Program-made: the position numbers and the translations under genes | Shown: positions 11,950-61,954 of the stretch, one piece after another | Layout of the letters: each line of letters opens with the position of its first letter | Numbering within the stretch: position 1 is the first letter of the stretch | NCBI GenBank assembly: GCA_947579665.1 | Contig: OX388344.1 | Span: 14,502,346-14,566,345 of the forward strand | Direction: 5' to 3' | DNA length: 64,000 bases | Origin: Sympetrum striolatum | Lineage: Eukaryota; Arthropoda; Insecta; Odonata; Libellulidae | Notes under the pieces: generated by a model | What the model was told of the DNA's origin: nothing | Seen by the model: only the letters and a program-made list of their open reading frames with translations | The model's database searches: none

Positions 11950-14900
11950 ATTTATAGGAAGAAGGGAGACAGAAGGGTCATGGGGGAGGGCGTAGATGTA
12001 AAAACCCTTTGGCTGGCTGAAGAGCAATCATTGCTGCTGTCATATTTCCAAAGCAGTCAAATTTTAGAAAACGATGACAAGTAGGAGGAGGCTAAAATGC
12101 AGTAATTGCTAATGATGTGAATCAAATCATTTACAAAAAATACTTAAATGATTATTCTCTATTAAAATAGATAGTTATTTCACTTTCCATGAAGATTTCT
12201 GTGAATTTCCTTGCCATCTTTGTGGACATGAATTCATTTGCCTTTTCGATGATGCCTCACTCGCACCTTTAATCTCAAATAAAGAAGCTCAGTTAACTGC
12301 GATATTTTCATTCACTCATTATTCTAGCGAAGCTTCTCTTAATGCAATCATGTATTTATGAACACCAAAACAGCCACAAATGGCCTCTAAGGAGGTTCAA
12401 TGATGGCTATCTATTCCTACTGTAGATAGCTGCCTTAGATTCCAAAAGTATATCTGTTTTATCTATTTGCAGATTAGTCTGAGTGTAGCTAAACCCAAAA
12501 ATCGATAGATATCCATATTGGAATTCTTTTATCCCGAAATAACGTTATCCTGAAATACTTCGTACTTCATTTTTCGTATGTTTAGTAAGTACCTTTCATT
12601 ATTTCTATCTAAAACACGTGTAACCCTAAGTTAACCCTTACCATTTTTTACCAAGGTGAATTTTAAAGCGTTTATAGGAGCATAGAATGATTAAATCCCA
12701 GATTATTTATTGAACAATTTGAATATTCTCAAACTAAATATTCTAAGAAAATTGTCCTAAGCACATATTGGGTATTGAAATTATCAAGGCTCAATATCCA
12801 TGAAGCATATATAATTCAGAGGAGTACTTCATCCCTCAAAAACAACTTTGAGAAAGAATTGAAGGTATCGGAGACAAATTCATGGATTTAAATGCTTATC
12901 TACGAGAAATTAGATTGACTAAATGAAAAATACCATTTCTACTCATTTAATTTAGATTTTATTTTACCATAATTAAATATTGTTTACGATAATCTTCTTT
13001 CATCAAGTAATATAACATGCGATAAAAATTCAACCGTAGTCAAATTGGAAGTTTTTAAAGGAGCAAATCATTCATTTTTGGCAAAAAAACGTACATTAGC
13101 GAATCGGAATAATTGATTCCTGGGGAAATAGTCTTAATGACATAACGCTCTCCTTTACAAAAATTGAAAACCTAAAGCTTGAAAGCCTAGTAGCAGCGCA
13201 CTTTTGACTGATTTTCTTTTAAAGTATACACGCATCTCATTAGCAATAAGTACGATATGCTCCTTTACTTTTCGTGTAAATAGTCTTCTTTCTGTGTTCA
13301 TTCTCTTTCTATGGCCTCTTTGAAATCCTCTGTTTTCAGGAGGCGCCGTTCGTCACTGCTAATTTCCCGCGGATACCATTAGTGAAATATTTCCGTTCTT
13401 GCAATTATATCAACAATGACATCTGATCTCGTTATTTTGCGGAAATTGGCCAAGTCACCTCGTCCACAGGCATTTATAGAAATCGCCCTTGGAATAAAGC
13501 TTTCTCCGAGGATTAGTATCAATCGGAAGATTTCATACTGAAATTTTAATGTTCAGTTTGTGAATTTATTACTATTAACTTAATTGTCAATTATTAACCA
13601 CTTCTTGGGTCGCTGTCACGTAGGTACTCTGCTAATTACAGGAGATAAGAAAGCAAAATTTCCTTTGTATACTAAAGAGTTTAAATATAGCGACCGCATC
13701 TTGAAGAAGAGATCAACAAGGGTTCTCCTGACACTTGGATGATGTCAGATTCTTCTAAAATTGTATTTTAAATTAAAAAAGGCGATTGCAAGGGATTGAA
13801 TGACACTTGGAATTTTTGATAAACCTAGTCGGAAAAAGCAATTGTTAATTTTTTACATGGAAATTATTCGTAAAGTTTTAATTTCACTTCTTTATTAAAT
13901 AACAATTTTTTGGCAAGGATGAATATGTGAAAGTTAATAAGCGCACGGGAATGATGTGACATTTCCATTACTTATACCAATGACTATCATAAATTTGTCG
14001 ATGTGAAATATTCTTAACTTTTCATTATATGCTCGTGGTATTCGAAGTGATGTAAATGTACGTGATTGCTTAGAGTTAAAAAATAAGCAATGTAATTACA
14101 TTCATGGATAATCGAGCAAATATCTGAAAGCGAATAATCAATTTGTCGATGCAGTGAAAATATCTCTTCGGATTTTGAATAATAACTTCTCATAAGATTC
14201 ATCATTTGGCTGAAGATTTTACATCAAACATTTATTTTCTCTGGATTGAGCGCATTTGCTAAAACCTCGCGTTTACATTGCGAATCAGTTATTTTAAGAG
14301 AATAATTTACAAATATATATCATCTTCTTATATCCATTGAAAAAAAAGTATAGGAAATGACATAATCGGCTTTCTGATAACAGGAATGTTTAATCAATCT
14401 GATTCGTAAACTGTGTGAAAATGCAATTAAATATAGATTACGTCTTCAGATAAGATAATTCTTCATTTTGAAGTAGGGCTACGTAGAAAGTATAAAAAGA
14501 TAAAACTGCTTTGTATATCATACTTTTTTAAATTTTTTATTCTTTTTCAGATTTTTTCTGGACATCATGTAGTGAAATTCATTGCATCAAGCTACCTGTG
14601 CATTGAAAACCAAAACAAACGGCTATCGTCATCCGATACAGGCGCCTTTCTCCATCCTCTGATTAACATTTAGCACTTTCCTGAAAGTGGTATCACAGTA
14701 ACGGCTGATTTGTTTCTCACCTCACTTTCGGTTTTTCGTAATCGTGACGCATTCAAAGATTTGGCAGCGAAAGCGCGGAAAAACGCGTGTTCTGCTTGTA
14801 TAATCCAGATTTTCTTTGTAACACGTTTCCAATGATTCTGAACCTTTTATTGAGACTCGAATTTTCTCAGAAATTCCTTTGCGATTCTTAATATCAATTG

Positions 14901-16000
14901 CTATTCAAGCTATCACGAACCAAGCCAATATGCGCTATTATTTTCATACGGTGATATTCGATAAAAGGTCGCCTTCACATATTTTCATAATTTATTCTAG
15001 ATAAATTGTTGCCTGTGAGAAAGAGGCCTGTTACAAATGTTCAAGGGGTCAGGAAATGCGAGTGTTTTTGAGTAAAATAATTTCAAAGATATTTGAGACG
15101 AGCGTTTATGAACAAGTAATGTAAACCAAAGGAAATGTAATGTAAAACGGTCACGTAGATGTATATACATTTACGTAACTGGTTTTCTTTCTTTTCTTAA
15201 AAAAAAACATTCTCTTTGACATACCTTACAACGTAATATTTACATGGAATTCAAACGATACAAAATTTTATATCCAATTAAAAACATTTAAGAAACTATT
15301 ACTAAACTTATTTCACTTTCAATGGAATTAAACCGTGATCAACAATTCATGAATTAATTAGTTTCGCTTTGATATGTATGGCAATCCATACAAATGCATA
15401 TATTATTATCTTTAATGTCGAGATCAAGAGGCCGAGAAATCTAGAAAAACGCTAAAAACACTTCAGATATATCAAATAATCGAAAATAATAACGTCACCG
15501 GGGCCTGAGGCATTATCCTAATGTATCATCTTTGTTTTGTAAATGAACCCCTTCAGTAAAATTTTCCACTCCAGTTGTTGTGCCGCCCAAAAGCGCGGAA
15601 TTACTTACTTTTTGTTTAAGGACATTAGTAAGCAAGGAGGTGTTCATAAAATACCGACTACGTAAGCAACTTTTCATAATGTTCACGGGTAATCTTAAAT
15701 GTCAATACATTGATAAATATTTACATACAAATCAGACAATTAAATTAATTATGAATAGAATTTTTGGACTTTTGCGTCGTTGAAATATGGTCTTTCGCTT
15801 TTCATTAAAAATAAAATATAAATTGTGCGGTAAAATCGAGCGCCACCCTCCCAAAGATTGAAAAATAAACTATCTCATAACTCAGTATCAACTTCATTAT
15901 TTATATCTTCGTTTCAGCTTGTAAGACGAGGATTATTTGTAAAATTCCTGTAGAGAAAATTAAAACAGGAAACTAACTTAAGAAACTAATACTTAAATTT
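11950..16000. other. AT-rich non-coding stretch upstream of the adaptor exon's 3' side
   Basis: Four kilobases without a convincing exon on either strand. I looked on the - strand for coiled-coil exons continuing the BICDR-like protein and saw none. Probably intron. Confidence 0.45.
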
Positions 16001-16028
16001 ATTATTCAATATTTATTTTCAAATTTAC

Positions 16029-16310
16029 CTCAAGTTTCTGGGAAAATTCTTCCATCATCCGCTCATTCTGCTTTCCCATCTCTTGATTCCTCTCTAAAAG
16101 TGCTTTGCCAAGTTCGGCTGCCAGGATCAGGTCTTGCTCTTTGCGGGACAGCTGTGCCAAGAGGTCTTCGGTGTCCGAAGGTGCCTCAACACCTTCGGCC
16201 CCGCCGTTCTGCCCAATGCGGCGACTTTCCATTTCAAATATGTAATCCTCTAGTTCGTATTTGGGCTTCATCATAGCCACAGAGGCTGGATATCTCTCAC
16301 AATAATTCAT
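16029..16310 (-). CDS. First coding exon of a BICD-family-like dynein cargo adaptor (BICDR/BICDL-like)
   Basis: Exon of 94 codons from ATG at 16310 to a donor GAG|GTAAAT, phase 0. It contains [14 protein letters not shown], then [20 protein letters not shown] and [11 protein letters not shown], the CC1-box motif (AAxLGKxLLERN) shared by BICD2, BICDR and related adaptors that bind dynein light intermediate chain. Closest by memory is the BICDR/BICDL group, where this motif also sits near the N-terminus. An upstream in-frame TTG-initiated extension is not needed. The remaining exons (coiled coil and cargo-binding part) are not visible in the 16 kb to the left, so the first intron is long. Role inferred: recruits dynein-dynactin to vesicles. 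Confidence 0.75.
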
Positions 16311-17416
16311 TTTAGGCCACTTGGCCAGGCACAAGGAAACATAGCGAAGTTAATTGAAAATTATTAAGTGGGAGCGAAGTTGGATGTTTATCTATTTAAT
16401 TCACAGAAAAAGTATATTGGCTAGTTGTGAACAGTTAACTTAAAATCACATAATTATTCGACATTTCCCACATCCGTGAGGCGTCGAAGTCCCTTGGACA
16501 TGAGATGAATCGGTAGTCACTCCTCTACGCCCCAACCGCAGGTAAATAAATAAGAGAAACCAACAGAAAAATAATCCTCGTTTAAAGAAACTTCCATGCA
16601 GATGAAAACATCCCTCAACAACACGGCCTCCTTCTCATCGTCTCACGACCGTCACTGTCACTTAGACCGCAAGCCTTGAAAAAGGAGCCCCGCTCAGGTG
16701 AGCGCAAACTGAAGGCTCGCTCACTAGCAATACAACTAGCAGACGCTTATGCTACACGACGATTTTGTTCTAAAACTCAAGGAAACAAAGAGCAAAGCTG
16801 TTATTTGCTTCCTTTGCTCTAAACAGAGAGGATTATATTTATTTTGTATAGCTTAACATTGGCTATTTACCCCTTATACGTAAAATCATTCGATATGACT
16901 TTACTTGGCGCACTCGGAGCGAGTATCCAACATTAGGGAATGTTTCAAAGGTGGTAGAAAGAAATAAAACTGAAAACACTCAATAAAAATTTCCCTGTCG
17001 TTCCTTAGGAATGTTTATAAGGATAGAGAAAGAATTTTCTTTTTTAATGGCTTGATAAAAAATGAATTTCGTTATTACGATGATCAACTGCAAGTCTTAA
17101 CTTCTTGGCCAATAATACGACCCAACCTCTGGCCAATCAGTAAGCATAGCTTGAATTTCAATTTCCGCGGAACGTTGACGGAAGAATGAAGTGTAGTTAA
17201 AGTGTATGTAACTTTATCGGTTACAAAGAAAAAATCATGAAAAAGGCCTTAATGATTGAGGTTCTTAGCGATTAACATTGTAGTATCTACCAGATTGCTT
17301 GATCATCTTTCAAAACTAAGGGCGAACTTCGTAAGTTTCCTATCCTATGATACAGTGGCAGTTGATATGTTGTTTTATGTAGTTTGCTCCTTATAATTCA
17401 TTGAATTTATTTACAG
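16311..17416. promoter_or_regulatory. Candidate bidirectional promoter between BICDR-like gene and citron kinase
   Basis: The two first coding exons are divergent and about 1.1 kb apart. The interval holds GC-richer blocks around 16480-16760 and 17160-17190, and CAG|GTAAAT near 16541 could be a 5' UTR exon donor on the + strand. The citron start codon is preceded by an acceptor (TTTACAG at 17411-17416), so at least one non-coding 5' exon must lie here or upstream. No TATA box is assigned. Confidence 0.45.
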
Positions 17417-17423
17417 CTCTAAA

Positions 17424-54464
<37,041 letters not shown>

Positions 54465-55290
54465 AATATAAGTGTATCATTTTTTGTGAATTTCATATTA
54501 ATTTATTTATTGATTTTACTGTGAATATTTTTTGACTGACTTGCCATATATATTTCCTAATTCTAACTCTAGCATCTTTCTACTGTATTGCCTGATGTAT
54601 TAGTGAATTATATTTTGTACTATTCTAGCAAACTCATGTCTATTTATTGATGAGATACCTAGGCTTATATTTGCAACACTTTGTTTGGCTGCTTTCTTGT
54701 AAGGCTGACTAAAATAGCTTAAAATATACGTAAATAACATAAATTCAGTGATGAAAAACTTCATTATCTTGTTATGGATGACCACTGCTCTCTTCCTAAT
54801 GGTTGAAATTTTCATTTTTATAAAACCATCTTTGAAAATACAGGATAAAATGTTTTCAATTTTTTTTTTTTTTCATAGTCATTATCTCTGTGACCATTTG
54901 TTCATATTATTTTACAGCCTTTGATTTTATTGGTGAGGATTTCTTTTTACATATTTTTGTATTTTATTATTATCCTTTGCTGGTGATCTATTCAATACAA
55001 CACTCAAGAAATGTATGCAAATATAAACAGCATATTTTTATTTTATTTTTTTAAATCGTTTATTTCTAGTCGCATCCCCCGTAGTTGGGTATTAGCGACC
55101 AGCATATTTAAAATGCCACAAGAATAGATAGTTTATTTTTTAGCTATAAAATCTCTAACTAATTCATAAATCATATCTTTAATAAATTTTCAATAAGACT
55201 CAGAATAACAAGGTCCACTAAATTTGGTGTTCATGTAGGAGATCTTAGATTTCAATCTAATCTTTCACGTAAACATTTCATAGGTATTGT
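54465..55290 (+). other. sti: citron kinase 3' UTR and downstream AT-rich sequence
   Basis: No canonical AATAAA hexamer appears in the first 500 bases, so the poly(A) site is not assigned. A poly-T run lies at about 54860-54873. The 3' end probably lies within this stretch. Confidence 0.4.
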
Positions 55291-55299
55291 ACTTTTTAC

Positions 55300-55810
55300 A
55301 TATACATTCACACCCTGCAATCTGCCAGTGGCATGTGGCAGGGGGTGTAAAAGACAGGCATCCCTATCTAACCTGGAGAGCTATTAACTTCTCTAATACT
55401 TTGCAGGAAAAATTAACTAGGTATCTGTCCTGGTAACTGCTTCCCTGTATCGCTTTTTTGTTTCCTCCCGAAGATCACAGAAGTTTATAACTGGGATTAC
55501 AATATCAGTTACCTCCTCCCAAAAATCAGAAGTGATAAATTTATCAAAAAATTTCTTTCGATATTCAAGTCTTCTATCACCAAGAGAGTTCCATCCGAGG
55601 GATTCTATCACAGCCATTGCTGTCAAATCTGAAATCTCCTTTAACGAACGTAGCTGCTCTACGTTGAACCATCTCAAGATCTGAAATTAATCCTACTTCA
55701 TGAGGATCCCAAATCGCACAGCAATACTCAAATAGAGGTCGAATCAGGGAAAAGTACGCTATTTCTTTTACTCTCGATGAATCTCCGGATTCTACAGGCT
55801 AACCTTTGAA
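55300..55810 (-). pseudogene. LINE 3' fragment, - strand
   Basis: On the - strand it reads LIRPLFEYCCAIWDPHEVGL, then a frame at 55417-55677 containing SLGDRRLEYRKKFFDKF, the C-terminal region of a CR1/Jockey-like LINE. The CCTGCCACATGCCACTGG-like end at about 55325-55350 is the element's 3' side. Broken by frameshifts. Confidence 0.75.
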
Positions 55811-56457
55811 TCCCATTCAATAATTTAATCAACATCAATCCCTTTTCATATGATATTCATTTAATCATTCAAACTTAAAATGAAATTTCTACATTTATAA
55901 TGGTTATTAATCCTAAATTTTAGTAATTAAATTAAAAATAAATATTGAATATATTTGAGATAAAAAGCATAGGGAAGGGAATTAAGTATATATTATCACT
56001 TTTGTCTCAGAATCATGTTTTCAATTGAAAATGATATTTAGTTTGAGGAAGATCAAGTATCAACCTGAAAACCTAATACATTTTTTAGTAATGTGCAATT
56101 AGGGATTGCAATACCGAATACCAGTATTTGAGCCATTTGTACAATTTTGTAATATCGGTATTCACAAGTTTAAATACCGTTTTTTTCGGTATTTGCTAGA
56201 AATTTTTTAAATTGTCTCCACGTTTTTATTTTTATGTTTCCCTAACGGGCGAAATTAATTACACTGTGAATACAAAGTTGCGTCGTACAGTCTAGAGAAG
56301 TAATGCAATATGTGAATCAACCAAGGAGGTGGGCCAAAACTATCCTATTGCAGCTCAGAGCGATACTGCACACGCGCAGGATTTGTAGTCTGTTATTCGT
56401 ATCAGTGAAAACAAGGTTGAAGTTATGAATAGCAATACAATTAAAAGTAAATGGTGA

Positions 56458-58066
56458 AAATTTTATTCTTACAATTGATGAATGGACAAGTGCAAGAAAT
56501 TAAACTAATAAATATAAATATTCATTCAGAAAAAAAAAATTTGGAATATAGGACTTGCCTATGTCTTGGGAAATATGCTAGCCGAAAAATGTGTGGAAGT
56601 TCTTAAATCTAAATTAGGGAAACATGGAATATCGCTGAAAGAAGATATTGTTTCCATAACGACTGTGGGAGCAAAGGTTAAGAATAAAGTTGAAAAGTTG
56701 ATTGGTGCAAGTCAGCAATTGTGCTATGCTCATGGAATTCAATAAGGAGCAATAGATGTGCTATACCAAAAAAATAAAGAACAGAAGAACCCAAATACTG
56801 TGGATATAGAAACTTCGAATTCCGATCTTGAACAGAGTGAGAGTGACAATGAAGATAATGACAATGTAATTGTTGAAGAAGATATTGCTAATGAGGATGA
56901 AATGTTAACTCATCAAGAATTGCTTCCTTTAATTAATAAAGTTTGTAAAATTGTTAAAATATTGAAACATTCCCTACAACAAATGCTACATTACAAAAAT
57001 ATACACTAACTGAAAATAAAACAAAATATGTTAATATTAGATTCTAAAACACGTAGGAACAGTTTACTCCTAATGATGGAATGGTTTTTGAAACTGAAAA
57101 ATCTGATCCAAAAAGCAATAATCGACTCAAACCTGCAAATTAATTTTTTCGGTAGTGAATTTGACTTAATATCCAGAACTGTATCAGCACTACCTCCAAT
57201 AAAACTGGCTGTGGAGGTATTATGTCGGGGAGATTCTAATTTATTAACAGCCAATGCAACAATAAATTTCATGTTGCTGTCACTTAAAGAACAGCACACG
57301 TCACTATCTGAAGAGTTATATATTACATTGGAAAATCGCACAGAAGAATGGCATACCGAAATAGAAAATGTTTTACGGTATTTTCATAATTATAGTGAAA
57401 ATGAAAAAGAAGAAAAGAGACTAACCAAGTAGAAATTTGATCAAGTTTATAGTAAATTTTCTTAAAAAGTTTTACCTACAAACCTATCCACATTCACAGT
57501 GGCGGATCCAGGGGGGGCTATGGGGGCTGTAGCCTCCCCCCAGAAGTCACAGTAAAAAAAAAGTATCATCGTTCATACTATTGAGATGTAAAGAAAATAT
57601 TGTTTATCCACAACGATAAATAATAATAAGCAAAATTCAAATATGTATGCTGAATTTAATTTCATAAAATTTCTTACAAAAATCAATAAATAAAAAATGA
57701 ATCTTTAATCTCAACTCTCAAGCCCCCCCCCCCCCCACAGCTCGATCCTAGATCCGCCACTGCACATTCAGAGGAATTCGGTACAGTTATCGAAGATGAT
57801 GATGACACTAATGTAGATAGTGAAAAGGAATTGTCTCTTGAACAAATATTAGAATTGGCGATATCTAAAAATATTTCAACAAACCAAAATACAATACAGA
57901 AATCAGATATATTCAAAACCATCCGACAAGAAATCGATTTATTTGAAGATGAGGGATTTCGAGGTAAATACTTAGAAAACATATATCGTGCATTGCTAAC
58001 AGTACCACCAACCAGCGAAGATGCTGAAAGAACGTTTTCGACAGCTGGTATTTTTGCACAAAATTA
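56458..58066 (+). pseudogene. hAT transposase, broken
   Basis: Pieces in order: LTIDEWTSARN, a KCVEVLKSKLGKHGISLKED and QQLCYAHGIQ segment, an acidic linker, LILDSKTRRNSLLLMMEWFL with LPPIKLAVEVLCRGDSNLLT (catalytic-domain end), then LENIYRALLTVPPTSEDAER and TFSTAGIF (hAT dimerisation). Several stops and frameshifts. No zf-BED finger is seen at the N-terminus. Confidence 0.85.
57497..57762. mobile_element. MITE (266 bp) nested in the hAT element
   Basis: Ends CAGTGGCGGATCCAGGGGGG and (reverse complement) CAGTGGCGGATCTAGGATCG. A perfect 8-bp duplication CACATTCA at 57489-57496 and 57763-57770. A poly-C run lies near the right end. Hence a hAT-type non-autonomous element inside another hAT. 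Confidence 0.92.
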
Positions 58067-58438
58067 AGTTCCTGGCTCAATGACAGTACAATTAATGCAT
58101 TATGTTTTTTTTTAATCACATTTCAAAAATTTGTAGCAGTACAACAGACTGAATAGTGATTTACACTTTTTTGTGAATTATATACATAATATGTTCCTTT
58201 TTCCTTTACTTTCTTGTGATTATTTATATACTGTCATAATTTACAAGTTACAAATATTTTTTGTGATATTTACTCTCTCTAATAAAACTGGCAAATAAAA
58301 CAAAGAAACCATGTTTTTTCTTTCTTTTTCTAAAATTCCTACTACCAGTATTAAAACCAGTATTCCAGTATTAAGATCAAAAAATACAGAATACCGGTAT
58401 TGACATTTTGGTCCGATATTGCAATCCCTATGTGCAAT

Positions 58439-59130
58439 TAATCTTTGTCTTCTATACCTTGTTCAATACCCTAGAAGGGAAGGCTTCATGCTTAAAATAG
58501 AAAATATTTGCACAAGTCATGCTAAAGTCTGATTTGTGCACTACATTTAGATTAAATAATAGCTACATTAGCAGGTTCTGTGACAACTCAGAATGAAACA
58601 ATTTAGAGTATGACAACGCATCATGCATCAACTTACAGGGCAACAGATCATCGCATGATTTAGTTAATATTAAATATATTATTAATAACTTACTAACTAG
58701 TTTAGTTAGTAAAAAGACTACTGCTCAATTGTTTTAAGGTTCAAAATTTGATATTATTTCAATTGTCTTAGCAAGCTGTTGTTTGAATAAGGTGAAAGAA
58801 GTTTACATGATACACATGTTTAGGGTAATGGCAAGATGGAAGTGTTGCAAACTGTTGTTTGCACTAAAAGCTGTCTCACTGTGAAATGTTGGGTCTGATG
58901 AGTTGCCTCACTCGCAAGTTGTCACTCTGAATTGTTGCACTCAGTGTTTTTGGGTCACGGCATTTGCAATAGCTAGTCTGCATGAATTTTCAAAGTTCCT
59001 AAGTTGATGCTTGTTATGTTGTTCTTAAACATCATGAGATACGAAAAAAATTGGTTATTTCATTCATATATTCTAATAAATGGAGGTAAAATTGAATAGT
59101 GCTTCATTAATGATTATACATACACATACC
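58439..59130. other. Intergenic sequence, nothing recognised
   Basis: No coding frame or repeat structure seen. Confidence 0.45.
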
Positions 59131-59134
59131 AAGG

Positions 59135-59300
59135 AAAATTACAGACTACCCAGCCAGAAAAGTTAAAGCAGGCTCCCGAATAGAGGAAGATACTGGGTTC
59201 GATTCCTGTCCATCTCAGACTTTTTTCAAGTACGTTTTTCCTTGGGAATTTTCCTGGGTGCATGCCCTTATGTGTAAAGTTACCTTAACCCTTTTCCTTG
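59135..59300 (+). repeat. tRNA-derived SINE, copy A
   Basis: B box GGGTTCGATTCCTG at about 59190, preceded by CCCGAATAGAGGAAGAT, followed by CAGACTTTTTTCAAGT and a tail ending CCCTTTTCCTTGAT shared with 19590-19830. Confidence 0.65.
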
Positions 59301-59929
59301 ATTATGTTATATTATAAATATGTCCAAAGCAGCCAATAAGATATCCAGAATAAATCATTGCATTGTTAGTAGACTTCATTTATACTCCATAACTGCTGAA
59401 AGAATAGAATTTAACACCACTTATTACAATTTTCTATGACTTCATTCATTTACTGTCACCACATAAATACGCCAGTACTAAAAACAACTTTTACATTATA
59501 GAAATAAATACTGAATTACATTTCTTTAGTCAATGATAGTTTTGAACCGGAAGATTGGCCAAGATGTAAATGAAAGACTGACATTAAAATTCTGCTCTTT
59601 GTATGGTTTGATAATAGTTACTCTGTATTTATAAAGGTTTTTTTATCTTACATTAAGGTTTGTACTGCCTGTTTGACTTGACTTCATTTGTGACTGTGAC
59701 ATTTATATTATGTTACCTTAACAGTTATAAAGAGTCCCATTCCAAGAAAATTAGCTTCAAAGAGTTCTTCATTGATGAAAAACATAAAAGTATTAAGAAT
59801 TTAAAAAAGTTCCAAATGGAAAGGGTTAAAGGTTCTTTGCACTGGAGGGCATGCGCTCATCCCAAGGTGTTGCCTCAATGAGATCGTGGACGATGCTGTT
59901 TAGGTGGACAATACCACTCTTGTCCTTGT

Positions 59930-60080
59930 AAATGAAGTTCCCAAAAATGGCTGGTGAAAATGTTTCGGCTGGGTAGCCTAAATGCTTGAGGTAGCCTCCC
60001 AGATAGAGGAGGATCAATTCCCAGCCCTGTCAGACTTTTTTCAAATCTGCTTTTTCTGGGGAAAGTTCCTAATGTCATTA
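59930..60080 (+). repeat. tRNA-derived SINE, copy B
   Basis: GGCTGGGTAGCCTAAATGC could be the A-box side and GATCAATTCCCAG a degraded B box. CCCAGATAGAGGAGGAT and CAGACTTTTTTCAAAT match copy A 0.8 kb upstream, same strand. Confidence 0.6.
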
Positions 60081-61690
60081 TAACAAAAATTTAAAAGGAT
60101 CAGAATTTGAAGAGTGGTTGTTTGAAGTGGTTGGGATTATTAAATTGAAGAATGAGAAATCTCATTTTAATTGCCATACATACAATTTCAATAATTGATT
60201 AAACTGTATATCTTAGATATATTTTCTGTATTGCTCTGAAATTTTATCATTTGTGAGTGTTGTCTCTACCACAATAGGTTAGATCACACAAACAGCTTGC
60301 CAGAAATATGCAAATGATTAAGAAAAAATAGAATACCAAGAAATCGGTTTGACCTGCGTAAGTCAAACAAGAGGTAGATATGTTCAGAAATGGCATCAGC
60401 GATTACATCCATAGATAAGTAGGGAATATGGAACATAATGTCTGACACAGAGGAAATGGCAATGAAACAATGGTAATTATGCAGAGCTTCATTTTGCTTG
60501 TAAGATATGGATTTAGTAGAAAGTGCCACTGACAGAAGTTCCTCTGACTTTGGCAAATTGAGATACATCTCACCTGGCTGAAGACATGGGGTGCCTGTTG
60601 ATTATTTCACAATTTACTATAACCTGTATTTTATACTCCATCCTGTTAAGATCGTCATGGATAAGGCAAAGACCTTCATTTGCAATAGCTTCACTAAGCA
60701 GCAGGAATTTGAATTTTATATCATAAAAAGTTCACCCTATTTATTAGAGATGGTATTTTTATTATTATTATTATTATTAGAGATACATTAGAGATGGTAA
60801 AACCATTAAACCAACTTATGGTAATGTATTTAATAAAATGTAAATCAAAATGCTTGGAATATTAAATACTTAGCCAACCATTTTCAGATTCTTTTTATGA
60901 AATGATCTTATAAAAGTTTGAAATTATATTTTATTATTTTTTTGCTCTCGTTGACGGCCATTTGAAACATTGAAATTCTGGTAGACTTGTCAATGCATTG
61001 TCTAAACGAATTCTTCGTGTTCGGAATTTAATGGATTTATATTTACAAATTCATTTCAAGTTTAACTTATATTCATGCTAATAACTTGATGGAGTGCTTA
61101 AAAATATTTCTCGGTCATGATATAAAGTTCACCTTTGTAATGACACAGTTGGAAAGCGTAATCTTGTTGGACATTTTGAAAAGGGCATATATCTTCCGCA
61201 TTTAATGTATTGTAAATTCCCAGTAATTAATATGATTTTACATTTAAGACTTAGAAGAGATTCCTGAGCATGATCTAGAGATCAGTAGTGAACAGAGAAT
61301 ATTCCATCTCTGCGTTAGAATACGATAAATCTCTTCTGCCGTTGCGAATCATAAGTCCTTCCCACAAGCCCTTGTTTTGCAGACATTGCTTTCCTCACTC
61401 CATGAATCCTTTGGTCCACTCTCCATCCATTGACACGGAGGGGCGCGGATTTTACCCCACATGGGAAATATGGAAGAAGATTTCCAGAAAAATATTCTGA
61501 GTAATCTGCATCTACTGGTTCATGTCCATGGACTTATAAACCATCTACCGAGCCATTTAGATCAGCTACTTCCAAAATAGCCAAAAATGATAGACAATAT
61601 TCTCTAAGAAACACATGCTAGTCCTCTATCTTCAGCTAAGGGATTTCCGCTCTGCGGCCTCAGAAATAACTTATACACTACCGCACAAAA
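60081..61690. other. Intergenic sequence
   Basis: Only a short (ATT)n run at about 60759-60780 stands out. No exon-like frame. Confidence 0.45.
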
Positions 61691-61700
61691 TATTCTAAGC

Positions 61701-61946
61701 CAGTGGTTCCCAAAGTGCGGTCCGCAGAGGCTTTAACAAAGGATACCCAATTTTTTTAAATCTGAAACACTCTTGCCGATAAATGGCGGTGACATCTTAA
61801 ACTAATATTTTTTCCTTTGGATTAAAAAACATTGAATATATGAGATTGTAATATTATTGTTTGGTTCATGCCAAAACTGAGAAGGGGTCCCTGAGTTTTC
61901 TTCCTCCTTCAAGGGGTTCACGGTCTGGAAAGTTTGGGAACCACTT
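61701..61946. mobile_element. hAT-type MITE (246 bp)
   Basis: Ends CAGTGGTTCCCAAA and TTTGGGAACCACTT with flanks TTCTAAGC / CTCTAAGC (7 of 8 matching). CAGTGGTTC.CAAA ends are typical of Charlie-like hAT elements. Confidence 0.85.
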
Positions 61947-61954
61947 CTCTAAGC

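Larger units (their letters stand above)
56100..58430 (+). mobile_element. hAT transposon (2,331 bp), decayed, with nested MITE
   Basis: Terminal inverted repeats TAGGGATTGCAATA / TATTGCAATCCCTA-like with a perfect 8-bp duplication TGTGCAAT (56092-56099, 58431-58438). Carries a broken hAT transposase on the + strand, interrupted by a second hAT-like MITE at 57497-57762. Confidence 0.93.

Noticed and set aside
59175..59215. Possible tRNA gene at a good B box
   Set aside because: No acceptor stem or anticodon arm closes. A SINE head explains it.
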